Assembly: GCA_002718895.1 (NCBI GenBank)
Contig: PBGD01000007.1
Span: forward strand, 1-64,000
From: Flavobacteriales bacterium
GTDB lineage: Bacteria; Bacteroidota; Bacteroidia; Flavobacteriales; TMED113
Direction of reading: 5' to 3'
Length of the DNA: 64,000 nucleotides
The position numbers were made by a program, and so were the translations under genes. Numbering within the stretch: the first letter of the stretch is position 1; every line of letters begins with the position of its first letter. The notes beneath the pieces were generated by a model. The model was not told the DNA's origin. It did no database searches and saw only the letters and a list, made by a program, of their open reading frames with translations. This document shows positions 15,937 through 24,192 of the stretch, piece by piece.

Positions 15937-17874
15937 TTATTTAATTAAATACTTTTTCTCAATAGAACCATCATCATAAATTTCTAAATAAAAGCCTTTG
16001 GTTTTTGTTCTAATATTTCCAGGAACATCAATTACACTAATTAACTTTTTAAAATATAGCCTATTGTCATTTGTTTTTAATAAATCTAATTCAAATAAAT
16101 TGGAGAATGAAAGGCATCCATTACTATCAATATATGAAACTGAATATGATCCATTTTGTAGTGGTATATAATTAAATTGATTAGCGCCATTAATACTGTC
16201 TCCATTTAAAAACCATTGATAACTCATCATGGACGATTCAGTATACAATGTAGATGAAGAGAAATTAATAGAAGCATTACTAGTTGGATAAAATTCAACA
16301 TTTGTAATAATTACACTATCACAACCAACAGGATTATATAAAGAGTCAATATATACACCTTCTTGAGTATATGTTGAATTTAATACAAATGCTGTATCGC
16401 CTTCACAAATTGAATTATAAATATAATTAGTTTCATCTGAACACATCAACCCCTTAGCGACATTAATTGAGTATGGATATAAAGCAATATTAACAGTGCC
16501 AGTATCTTTCAATGTTTGTATATAATCATTTCCATCAATTACATCATATAAAGAGTCAGAATAACTTTTTTCCCAAAATACATTATTGCTATTTGAAAGC
16601 ATATCGTCAACCGACACTATAATAGTATCTTCTGAAATATTTGTTAAAATAATAGACCCTTCTTGTGTTATCTCGTTTTCAAATCGCCAACCAAATAATG
16701 TAGGATATTCAACAATTCTTGGCACACCATTATTATTAAAGAAGGTTACAGTATCCATTAAATTAATTGGTGTTTTGATTCTAGTAGCTTTTGATTTGTC
16801 AATTTTGACTTTATTCCATATTGAGGCAAAAACACCAGTAGCTCGTTTTCTATAATTATTTTGTGTATCTAGAGCATCCCAATTTTCAAAAATTCCACCA
16901 ATATTAAACATGCTAATGTCTTCAACCAATTTATTATTTAAAAATAATTGATGAGATGCGCTAAACATTAAAACTAAGCTCCATCTATTTCGGAATCGGT
17001 GATCAGAAGTATTATCCGTAATACCGTATCCAACCCAAAGTTCATAAGGCTGCAAATTCGTTGTTGTATCTTGAAATCCACGTACGGATTCATAAGTAGG
17101 GATTTGATCAAAAGCATATGCTAATAATTGCTTAGTGGTAAACAATGTGTCGGCACCTTTAAGGTAGAAAAATGCAGACCACCTAAATGCATCTGCTGGA
17201 TTAGTCATATTATACAAGGCTTCATTCCAATACTGTGCCCTAGGGTTAGAAGCACCAAAGTTTCCAGCTGAAACCGCAATTTTAGTGTTTGGTAGAAATG
17301 AACGAATAGAGTCAATATAAATATCACAAGTCGCGGCATAATCTTCAGCAGTAGGAAAATGACTAATGCTGTGTGTGTTTCCAGATTTTCCCATTTCATC
17401 TCCTAGTCTAATTCGTTCAATTGAAACACCATTATTTTTGGCAGAATGTAAACTTTCAAGTTGAGAAGTAATACTACTGCTAATCATATTTAAGCAATAC
17501 AAACCTTCAGCATTCACTTGATTTAATGCATTTTGAAAATTTTCAGGAGTTATGTCAATAACTGTAGCATTTGCTTGACCCCAAGTTAATTGAATAGAAT
17601 CAACACAGCAAGTATCTAAAAAAGATTGAGGGTAAAACCATCCATTGTCCCAATCCCATAAATCTGGAGATGGTGGGTAAGCTAATACGTCAGGAAACAT
17701 AGTAGCAACGGAGTCAACAAAAACACTATCCACCCATGATGGACCCCTCCAAGTTTGACCACCAAAATTAGCTGTTGGAATTGATCTATTAAAAGTATCT
17801 AACTCAAGAATAAATTGTTGCGGAAAAATAAAAGAGCTTAATGAAATAAAAAATATAAATAAAAATTTATTCAT
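15937..17874 (-). CDS. Secreted glycosidase-like protein with Ig-like region and T9SS-like tail
   Basis: A signal peptide (to about residue 19) precedes a region of about 400 residues that resembles clan GH-A (TIM-barrel) glycosidases. It contains GVSIERIRLGDEMG, similar to the acid/base strand of GH51/GH79 but with Asp before the Glu where Asn is usual. It also contains DIYIDSIRSFLPNTKIAVSA, typical of such enzymes, and a later PYELWVGYG that may hold the nucleophile. A Bacteroidetes adhesin-like segment follows (ICEGDTAFVLNSTY, then GCDSVI), and then a tail ending FYLEIYDDGSIEKKY, shared with other secreted proteins of this window. Hydrolase activity is tentative. It heads the three-gene operon with two CotH genes. 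Confidence 0.65.
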   Translation of the reverse strand: MNKFLFIFFISLSSFIFPQQFILELDTFNRSIPTANFGGQTWRGPSWVDSVFVDSVATMFPDVLAYPPSPDLWDWDNGWFYPQSFLDTCCVDSIQLTWGQANATVIDITPENFQNALNQVNAEGLYCLNMISSSITSQLESLHSAKNNGVSIERIRLGDEMGKSGNTHSISHFPTAEDYAATCDIYIDSIRSFLPNTKIAVSAGNFGASNPRAQYWNEALYNMTNPADAFRWSAFFYLKGADTLFTTKQLLAYAFDQIPTYESVRGFQDTTTNLQPYELWVGYGITDNTSDHRFRNRWSLVLMFSASHQLFLNNKLVEDISMFNIGGIFENWDALDTQNNYRKRATGVFASIWNKVKIDKSKATRIKTPINLMDTVTFFNNNGVPRIVEYPTLFGWRFENEITQEGSIILTNISEDTIIVSVDDMLSNSNNVFWEKSYSDSLYDVIDGNDYIQTLKDTGTVNIALYPYSINVAKGLMCSDETNYIYNSICEGDTAFVLNSTYTQEGVYIDSLYNPVGCDSVIITNVEFYPTSNASINFSSSTLYTESSMMSYQWFLNGDSINGANQFNYIPLQNGSYSVSYIDSNGCLSFSNLFELDLLKTNDNRLYFKKLISVIDVPGNIRTKTKGFYLEIYDDGSIEKKYLIK

Positions 17875-17894
17875 GAATATATATTATGTTATAT

Positions 17895-17902
17895 CAAATA
17901 TA
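17895..17902 (-). promoter_or_regulatory. -7 promoter element TATATTTG of the glycosidase-like/CotH operon
   Basis: The minus-strand octamer TATATTTG is an exact TAnnTTTG match 20 bases upstream of the ATG at 17874, giving a predicted leader of about 14 bases. It is the only such element seen ahead of the three overlapping or adjacent genes 15937-17874, 13299-15929 and 11185-13302. Confidence 0.5.
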
Positions 17903-17962
17903 ACCCTTTTAAAATTGAGAAAAGTTATTACACTTTTATTTGGATTTTAAACTGATGTAAAC

Positions 17963-18823
17963 TTATTTTATTTGATCTAAAAAAAGAGATCTTCCTAAAC
18001 TAATTAACTCATTAGCTTTAAAAAAGTCAAACATGCTGCTAGAACTTCTTGGAACTTTAATCACTAGGTTAGGTTTATGTTTTTCTATTGAATCTTGTAT
18101 TATTTTATCTTGCATAATTTGAAAGGTTCTACCAGCAATATCAAAAAAACTACCAACTTGTCCGTTTTTAGTTAGCGAAAAATTGTCAATATTAATTGGG
18201 AGATAACTACTTAAAGATCGGATATATTTATCATAATCAATTAAATAACTCTTTTCTGTTTTATCGTGATTTGGTTCAAATGAATTTAAGTCAATGCCCA
18301 TTAAAATATCGCCGTCTATTCTTTCTACATGTGATAATGGTAAGGGATTTATAATCCCTCCATCCACAAGAACTTTATTGTTTAGTTTTACAGGTTTTAC
18401 AATTGATGGAATAGCACAAGATGCACGTATGGCATTAAATAAACTTCCTGATCTAAAGACATGCTCCTTGTGTGAAATTAAATCTACAGCTACTGCTGAA
18501 TATGGTGTTTTTAAGTTTTCAATTTCAATATCTTGAAAAATCGTTTTAATTTCATTAAATATCTTATCACCCTTTAATATGCCTTGATGATTAATAGTAA
18601 AATCCATTAGACGAAAAACATCTTTTTTATCTAGTTGTACTACCCAATCTGTAAATTTAGATAGGTTGCCAGATGCATACATTCCTCCAATTAATGAGCC
18701 AATAGAGCAACCTGAAATAGAGGTAATTTTATAGCCTTGTTTTTCTAATTCTTCAATAATGCCAATTGCCGCTAACCCCCTTGCCCCTCCACTTGAAATA
18801 ACTAATGCAACATTTTTCATCAC
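17963..18823 (-). CDS. Patatin-like phospholipase (RssA-type)
   Basis: The 286-residue protein is a patatin-like acyl hydrolase. The oxyanion-hole glycine motif is SSGGARGLAAIG, the nucleophile elbow is GCSIGS (serine of GxSxG) and the catalytic aspartate is in VDGGIINP. This is a complete Ser-Asp dyad. No signal peptide is present, so it is probably cytoplasmic or membrane-associated. The substrate is unknown. It follows the acyltransferase gene on the same strand after 56 bases, which may indicate linked lipid or acyl metabolism (inference). Confidence 0.88.
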   Translation of the reverse strand: MMKNVALVISSGGARGLAAIGIIEELEKQGYKITSISGCSIGSLIGGMYASGNLSKFTDWVVQLDKKDVFRLMDFTINHQGILKGDKIFNEIKTIFQDIEIENLKTPYSAVAVDLISHKEHVFRSGSLFNAIRASCAIPSIVKPVKLNNKVLVDGGIINPLPLSHVERIDGDILMGIDLNSFEPNHDKTEKSYLIDYDKYIRSLSSYLPINIDNFSLTKNGQVGSFFDIAGRTFQIMQDKIIQDSIEKHKPNLVIKVPRSSSSMFDFFKANELISLGRSLFLDQIK

Positions 18824-18879
18824 TATAAATATAATAGTATTTAATTCATTAATTATTTAAATATGGTTTAGTTCCAATG

Positions 18880-20019
18880 TCAGTATTTACGACCATTTAG
18901 TAAAACACCAATTATTGTTTTACGTACAAATAAATGATATGAAGCAATTGAAATAAAAAAAACAATTGTTATAATAATTATAAATTTTAAAGATATCGGA
19001 ACAGTAAAATGATTTATTAATCCAGGCAATAAAATAGTTAATGGTAGATGAATTAAATATATCCAATATGAAGCATCAAGGAGGTACTTCATAGAATTAT
19101 TATGAAAATTCAAATACTTTAGAAATAATCCAACAAGTCCATAAATAAATAGCCATGTAGAAAACGCATTTAAAATAATTAACATGTAGTTTTCAAGAAT
19201 TTCGAAAAAAAGAAATGAAAGAGTAAATACTATAACTCCAAAAATTGTATAAAACAATGACCCCTCTTTAAAATACTCCATTAAATTATTTGACTTAAAT
19301 AAAAACCACCCAAAAATGTAAAACAAGAAATAAAACATAAAGGTTTTTATGGAGGGGATAAAAGAAATTGAGGCATCTATCCAAATACTATTAGAAACAT
19401 ATAATATAACAGATGTAATTACTGGTAAAATAGAAATTTTTAAAATTGAATTTGACAAAACATAATCATAAGTTCTATTTGAATATTGTTTCAGGAAATC
19501 CATTTTTTTACTTTTTAGTATAATTGCATTAATTAGAATTGGAACTATTGAAAATAACATTAAGTAATATAAAAACCATAAATGCATGGTGTTGAAAGGT
19601 ATAAAAGTAAATAAATTAATGTGCTCCCAAACATTAAAAGCAAGCGCGTTAGATTCATCTAATCTTAAAGCATTTGTGCTAAACTTAATGCATAAACGAG
19701 CAATTGGTGTGAGAATAAATACAAATATTATAAAAGGTAAAAAAATTCTTTTCAATCTATTTCTAATCATTATTTTGGGCGATTTATTATAGAATAAAAA
19801 AGCTGCAAAAAAACCTGAAACAATAAAGAAAATAGGCATTCTAAATATGTGAATTACACCGAATAACCAATCAAAAAATATATGATTTGTTTCACTATGA
19901 ATTGGCCACCCAGGATAATGAGAACTAGAAAATGTTATTGCGGTGTGTAAAACTACTCCTAGCAACATCATGATGCCTCTCAGTGCATCAAGAGCGTGAA
20001 TTCTTTTATTGTTTAACAT
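18880..20019 (-). CDS. Acyltransferase-3 family membrane protein
   Basis: This is a multi-pass membrane acyltransferase (about ten helices). It has the family N-terminal signature RIHALDALRGIMMLLGVVLH, containing the conserved Arg and His, followed by HIFRMPIFFIVSGFFAAFL and a basic RNRLKRIFLPF turn. Such proteins O-acylate extracellular polysaccharides or glucans (family knowledge); the substrate here is unknown. The ATG at 20019 is preferred over an upstream TTG at 20025. A TTTG lies three bases before it, in the leaderless-like arrangement seen at other genes, although its -7 match is imperfect. It follows the membrane protein 20040-20684 closely and may be co-transcribed with it. Confidence 0.88.
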   Translation of the reverse strand: MLNNKRIHALDALRGIMMLLGVVLHTAITFSSSHYPGWPIHSETNHIFFDWLFGVIHIFRMPIFFIVSGFFAAFLFYNKSPKIMIRNRLKRIFLPFIIFVFILTPIARLCIKFSTNALRLDESNALAFNVWEHINLFTFIPFNTMHLWFLYYLMLFSIVPILINAIILKSKKMDFLKQYSNRTYDYVLSNSILKISILPVITSVILYVSNSIWIDASISFIPSIKTFMFYFLFYIFGWFLFKSNNLMEYFKEGSLFYTIFGVIVFTLSFLFFEILENYMLIILNAFSTWLFIYGLVGLFLKYLNFHNNSMKYLLDASYWIYLIHLPLTILLPGLINHFTVPISLKFIIIITIVFFISIASYHLFVRKTIIGVLLNGRKY

Positions 20020-20039
20020 AATCAAATGGTATTAAATTA

Positions 20040-20684
20040 TCACTCATCATTTGGGTTAAGACAAACCATAACCATCGTAATAGCAAATACACATTCCCAC
20101 AGTTCTGCGACCCTAGGAATTTGTAATATATTTAAAACTATACTCATTATTAAAAAAACAACACTATACTCCAATTTTGGTATAGGTATACTATATTTTA
20201 AGAATATATTATTAATCGAATTATATTTTTTGTGTATTACAGGTGTAAATAAAAAGTAAACAGACAAAACTGCAACTAATAGATAGGTAAAAATCCATTT
20301 ATTAAGCTTTATTCCATTAATATTTAAATTATGAATATTAGTTTCACTTTGCAGGTTGTTGTCGAGAAAAAAATCTGGTGAACTAATATTAAATATCCTT
20401 TGTCCCCAGGATATCTCTTCAGCAAAGCCAAAAAACAAAATCAAACCCATAATGATCAGTCCTGTTTTTTGAGATAATTTTAATTGTTGCCTTCTTTTGA
20501 CAAAAGATTTAAATAATATACAAGAAGCAATTAACAATGCAATAGCAGAGATGTATTCAATAGATCCATCTTCTTTTACAATTTCGGCATATATAGTTGG
20601 ATTGATAAAGTACATGCTTGTGCACGTACATATAATTATCATGCAAATACAATAAAATCTAAAAGAAATCAAAAAACTAATCAT
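20040..20684 (-). CDS. Multi-pass membrane protein with EEISWGQR and ETNIHNL motifs
   Basis: The 214-residue protein has about six membrane helices. Two polar motifs stand out: FAEEISWGQRIF at about residues 87-98 and ETNIHNL at about 117-123. I recall this pair from a family of uncharacterised bacterial membrane proteins. The double glutamate near a membrane helix loosely recalls CPBP/CAAX-like peptidases, but the remaining motifs do not fit. It lies between the His-Gly-tail protein (three bases upstream) and the acyltransferase (20 bases downstream), so an envelope-modification role is possible but unproven. Confidence 0.65.
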   Translation of the reverse strand: MISFLISFRFYCICMIIICTCTSMYFINPTIYAEIVKEDGSIEYISAIALLIASCILFKSFVKRRQQLKLSQKTGLIIMGLILFFGFAEEISWGQRIFNISSPDFFLDNNLQSETNIHNLNINGIKLNKWIFTYLLVAVLSVYFLFTPVIHKKYNSINNIFLKYSIPIPKLEYSVVFLIMSIVLNILQIPRVAELWECVFAITMVMVCLNPNDE

Positions 20685-20687
20685 TTT

Positions 20688-21113
20688 TTAATGACTATGT
20701 CCGTGTCCGTGTCCGTGTCCGTGTCCGTGTCCGTGTCCGTGTTCATGTGAATGTAATTTTTTAATATCACTTTCGACATTTTCATACAAACTATATTCTA
20801 ATTTACCGCCCAAAAATTTTGCTATTAAAACACCCTCTTTATTATAGTATTCTTCTTTTTTCGGAGCATGGTCATAACAATAATACTTAAGTTGACCATT
20901 TTTATAATACTCTTTAATAAAATTCGATTTTTTGTTTTTTTCTATACGAATTTGACCGTTTTTAAAAAAAGACTTTGAACTTATTTCTTGATTTTTTTCG
21001 TAAGTAACTTCAAGTTTAATATCGCCATTTCTATAGTATGTTTTTTCTATCGATTGTGACAATAAACTAGATAAAGTCAACAAGGTCATTGATAAGAAAC
21101 AATAAATTTTCAT
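20688..21113 (-). CDS. Secreted MORN/YwqK-like repeat protein with His-Gly tail
   Basis: A signal peptide (MKIYCFLSMTLLTLSSLLS) is followed by four or five short repeats of the YxNGxIKxE type (YYRNGDIKLEV, FFKNGQIRIE, YYKNGQLKYY, YYNKEGVLIA). These are typical of the YwqK/MORN-like family. The C-terminus is HSHEH followed by seven Gly-His pairs and SH. That tail is encoded by a perfect hexanucleotide repeat (20701-20742) and is a likely metal-binding element. YwqK-like proteins are sometimes labelled antitoxins, but nothing here supports that. It is followed closely by the membrane protein gene 20040-20684. Confidence 0.75.
   Translation of the reverse strand: MKIYCFLSMTLLTLSSLLSQSIEKTYYRNGDIKLEVTYEKNQEISSKSFFKNGQIRIEKNKKSNFIKEYYKNGQLKYYCYDHAPKKEEYYNKEGVLIAKFLGGKLEYSLYENVESDIKKLHSHEHGHGHGHGHGHGHGHSH
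20701..20742. repeat. Seven exact tandem copies of the hexamer CCGTGT
   Basis: The plus strand holds seven uninterrupted CCGTGT units, flanked by near-copies (CTATGT at 20695-20700 and TCATGT at 20743-20748). On the coding strand each unit is CACGGA, so each encodes one His-Gly pair of the protein tail. Copy-number changes would lengthen or shorten the tail without a frameshift. Confidence 0.95.
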
Positions 21114-21157
21114 TTTATAAAATAAAAACTATAGAGCTGTTAATATTATAAAAATTA

Positions 21158-22414
21158 CTATTCAATAATGTATTTTTTGTCCACAGTGCCATCATCATAG
21201 ATTTCAAATTTAAATGATTTATTGGCATTATCTCTACCCATTAAATCTATCCATTGTATTATTGATTTAGTGTTTGGTTTTTCTATTATATTACTAGAAC
21301 TGCAACAAGAACACATTACATCGGGATCTCCCCATTGAGAGCCGGTAGAATTAAAGTTAGTAAATCCGTTGTTTGCATAATCTAAACACCATTCACACCA
21401 TGAGTTTTGGTTTGGTCCCCCATTAGGATCAGATACAGGCCATGCATTGTATGTGTCACAACCAAAATCACACCAATCTTGACAATCAACCAAAGATGTA
21501 TATGTTCCACTTCCATCACCTGGGTCGGTACATTCATAGCCATTTGTTGTTGTGTTTAATTTACAACTCCAAGTGGCTGGTGGTGGAGGGCAACAATCAC
21601 ACATTACATCGGGATCTCCCCAATTCACACCATTAGGATTAAAGTTGGGATAGTAGAATGAATTTGGGTTTTGATAATCTATACACCATTCACACCATGA
21701 ATTTTGATTTGGTCCACCGTTAGGGTCAGATGTTGGCCATGAACTATATGTATTACATTGACACAATTGATCTAGGGTGATGATTATTGAAGAATTTGCT
21801 ACTGCTTCACAGTCAGCTAATGAAGAATACTGTCCACTTCCATCTCCTGGATCTGAGCACTCATAATAAGCAGCTTGCGGATTTATCGTGATACACCAGC
21901 TTGGTGTTGGAGTAGGAGTGCAGCAATCGCAAGACACATCAGGATCAGGACCCCAAGTAGCTCCGGTTGCATTAAAGTTAGTAAATCCGTTATTTGCATA
22001 GTCTACACACCATTCACACCATGAATTTTGATTTGGTCCACCATTAGGATCAGATGCAGGCCAAGTATCATATGTATCGCAAAGATCACAAATAGGTTCA
22101 CAATCCGATAAACAGCAGTATTGACCACTTCCGTCTCCTGGATCTACACATCCATCTGGTGTACAGTTGTAGCTTTCAGTCTGATTATTATCACAACATT
22201 CGCAAGAAACATCAGGATCAGGACCCCAAGTGGCTCCAGTTGCATTAAAATTTTGGAAATTATTGTTAGCGTAATCTACACACCACTCACACCATGAATT
22301 TTGGTTTGGTCCACCATTGGGATCAGATGCAGGCCAAGTAGAATATAGCGAGCAGTCTTGAGAAAATGATGAAAAAGAGATGAGTATTCCAATAAAAAAT
22401 AAGATGTGTTTCAT
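21158..22414 (-). CDS. Secreted Cys/Trp-rich tandem-repeat protein with T9SS-like tail
   Basis: A signal peptide (starting MKHILFFIGIL at the ATG 22414) is followed by four copies of a unit of about 55 residues. The unit contains WPxSDPNGGPNQNSWCEWC, an Asn-rich DYANNxF stretch and WGxPDVxCxCC. Between units lie shorter linkers, three of which carry DPGDGSGxYxSLxDC. Each main unit has at least five cysteines, and the PNGGPNQNSWCEWC core is identical in all four, so the units are disulfide-rich or metal-binding domains. The tail KFEIYDDGTVDKKY matches the other T9SS-like tails here. I recall the DPGDGSGxY linker from other marine flavobacterial proteins but know no function. A TACCTTTG element at 22439-22446 is its probable promoter. 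Confidence 0.75.
   Translation of the reverse strand: MKHILFFIGILISFSSFSQDCSLYSTWPASDPNGGPNQNSWCEWCVDYANNNFQNFNATGATWGPDPDVSCECCDNNQTESYNCTPDGCVDPGDGSGQYCCLSDCEPICDLCDTYDTWPASDPNGGPNQNSWCEWCVDYANNGFTNFNATGATWGPDPDVSCDCCTPTPTPSWCITINPQAAYYECSDPGDGSGQYSSLADCEAVANSSIIITLDQLCQCNTYSSWPTSDPNGGPNQNSWCEWCIDYQNPNSFYYPNFNPNGVNWGDPDVMCDCCPPPPATWSCKLNTTTNGYECTDPGDGSGTYTSLVDCQDWCDFGCDTYNAWPVSDPNGGPNQNSWCEWCLDYANNGFTNFNSTGSQWGDPDVMCSCCSSSNIIEKPNTKSIIQWIDLMGRDNANKSFKFEIYDDGTVDKKYIIE
21302..22354. repeat. Four imperfect coding repeats of about 270-325 bp
   Basis: The segment encodes four WPxSDPNGGPNQNSWCEWC units at about 22354, 22081, 21757 and 21460 (start of each on the minus strand), with spacings of roughly 273, 324 and 297 bases. 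The DNA around the PNQNSWCEWC core is also nearly identical between copies (for example ACACCATGAATTTTG or its one-base variants), which indicates duplication within the gene. Confidence 0.8.
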
Positions 22415-22438
22415 AATGCTAAATGTTAAAATTTTTAG

Positions 22439-22446
22439 CAAAGGTA
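22439..22446 (-). promoter_or_regulatory. -7 promoter element TACCTTTG of the Cys/Trp repeat gene
   Basis: The minus-strand octamer TACCTTTG matches TAnnTTTG and lies 25 bases upstream of the ATG at 22414. It supports that ATG over the frame's earlier start at 22441, which would lie inside the element. Confidence 0.5.
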
Positions 22447-22454
22447 CAAATTAT

Positions 22455-24188
22455 TTATTTGTTAAAGATTTTGCGCACAGAGCCATCATGCATAATTTCA
22501 AGATATAATCCTTTTTCTACAGTAGATCTTCCTAATAAATCAATTCTTTTAATTACATGAGATGTATTTAATTCTTCAATTGACAATGGAGTTTCATCAC
22601 ATGCATCACCATAGCCATCACCATCAGAATCAGCTTGATCAGGGTTATAATCCCAGTAACAATTGTCACATGCATTACCAACACCATCATCGTCATTATC
22701 AGATTGAGTAATGTTATAATTTTGATAGCAATTATCACATGCATTACCATAACCATCGCCATCGCTATCTGATTGACTTATGTTATAATCATCAACACAG
22801 TTATCAACTTCATCTAGAATACCATCTCCATCAGCATCAGCAAACGGAGCACCACACTCATATTCTAGAGTTTCACAATTTGAATTTAAGCAACTACTAT
22901 TTAACTTAGGTATCAAAACCTGTGACTTTACAATTGGATGAAACTCGAAATATAAATCTGCAAGGCTAGTTACATGACAATAACTCATTATAGTTCCATA
23001 TTCGTAAGTAGAATTTAAAAATAACCCATCAGGGTTGCCGTAGCAACTATCATCAGGGTCAAATAAGCTTCCATACATATTGCAGTTATCTATTGCTCCA
23101 CCAGGAAAATCATAATTTGCATCAGCATTCCAAACACAATCATGGGTGTGATTAGCACCAATATTGTGACCCAGTTCATGAGATACTACCATAAAATGCC
23201 ACGAATAAAAATTACTAAATGGTTGAGATAAATAATTATAATTAATAGTTGTACCTAGTCCTCCAGTTACGGCATAACCCCATTGATTTGAGCAAAGTAC
23301 ATCTAATTCAGCAAGTCCGCCGCCCACACTTTTTCTAGTAAATAAATGTGCAATATCTCGCTCTACCTGAGTAAATTGAGATGGCCACTGCCAAGTATCT
23401 TCAAATGCATTTAGATATTCGTACATGTCATCATTTAGCTCATTGTACGGACCAGGTGTTTCCCATACATGCACATAACTAGCTTGAACAATTGCATCTA
23501 ACTCAGACGTGTATATTTCACTAACACCAGTTAAAATAGCTAGTGCCCATTCAACAGCATCTTCGCAACTATAATCAAATTCACTATAGGTGTAGAAGTC
23601 AATTTCAACAGCCATATTTAAACATAGTTGGTTACCACTTCGTTCATTTGAATTATGAAAATCTATATTTTGAGGTGTATTATCGCTTGTTTTTGTGTGG
23701 CAATTAAAATTAAAATCAGCAATCGTATCAGACATGTCCACAAGAGCATAATGATTATTCTCTATGTGGACAATTTCATAAACTTTACCATCTTTTTTCA
23801 ATACACCAATTAATACATTTTTATAGATTGATAAACTCCCAGAAATTTGGGTTTTTCCTAAAACTCGATAAGAAATTGTTTTAGGGACGTAATCTTCCTC
23901 CTTATAACCTGTATCAGTTGTCCTACCTAATTTGAAACTTTGAGTGTAAGCTTCAAAATAATTTAACTCAAGTGTTAAGGATGTATTATTGAAAAAAGGT
24001 ATTTGTACAGTCTTATAGCAAGGTTGAAAATTTGTTAAACTATCAATTAATTCTAGGTTTATATCTAAATAAATGGTGTTTTTAGCTTGATTAGTCAAAG
24101 GTTCTCCCGCTATGTCAGATAATATAAAAATATCTGATTGGCTTAAGCAAATGAAAGGGATGAGAATAATGAATAAAATTTTTTTCAC
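22455..24188 (-). CDS. Secreted reprolysin-type (M12B-like) metalloprotease with thrombospondin-3 repeats
   Basis: This secreted protein has an N-terminal propeptide-like region (about residues 20-185) and a zinc metalloprotease domain (about 190-420). The complete active-site helix is HELGHNIGANHTHDC, and the Met-turn is in GTIMSYCH. Three or four calcium-binding thrombospondin type 3 repeats follow (such as DSDGDGYGNACDNC). The tail LDLLGR-like IDLLGRSTVEKG then LEIMHDGSVRK matches the short T9SS-like pattern. The start codon is GTG at 24188, four bases after a TATATTTG element, so a leaderless mRNA is possible. It is divergent from the CotH/beta-helix gene at 24227. Processing of surface proteins is inferred. 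Confidence 0.9.
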   Translation of the reverse strand: MKKILFIILIPFICLSQSDIFILSDIAGEPLTNQAKNTIYLDINLELIDSLTNFQPCYKTVQIPFFNNTSLTLELNYFEAYTQSFKLGRTTDTGYKEEDYVPKTISYRVLGKTQISGSLSIYKNVLIGVLKKDGKVYEIVHIENNHYALVDMSDTIADFNFNCHTKTSDNTPQNIDFHNSNERSGNQLCLNMAVEIDFYTYSEFDYSCEDAVEWALAILTGVSEIYTSELDAIVQASYVHVWETPGPYNELNDDMYEYLNAFEDTWQWPSQFTQVERDIAHLFTRKSVGGGLAELDVLCSNQWGYAVTGGLGTTINYNYLSQPFSNFYSWHFMVVSHELGHNIGANHTHDCVWNADANYDFPGGAIDNCNMYGSLFDPDDSCYGNPDGLFLNSTYEYGTIMSYCHVTSLADLYFEFHPIVKSQVLIPKLNSSCLNSNCETLEYECGAPFADADGDGILDEVDNCVDDYNISQSDSDGDGYGNACDNCYQNYNITQSDNDDDGVGNACDNCYWDYNPDQADSDGDGYGDACDETPLSIEELNTSHVIKRIDLLGRSTVEKGLYLEIMHDGSVRKIFNK

Positions 24189-24192
24189 GAAT

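Noticed and set aside
20026-20259. Plus-strand ORF opposite the membrane-protein gene
   Set aside because: It lies wholly antisense to 20040-20684 over most of its length, has no signal or family motif, and its composition fits antisense shadow of a real gene.
20688-21113. Antitoxin role for the YwqK-like His-Gly-tail protein
   Set aside because: The family is often labelled as antitoxin in databases, but no toxin-like gene is adjacent and the protein has a signal peptide, so I call it a secreted repeat protein only.
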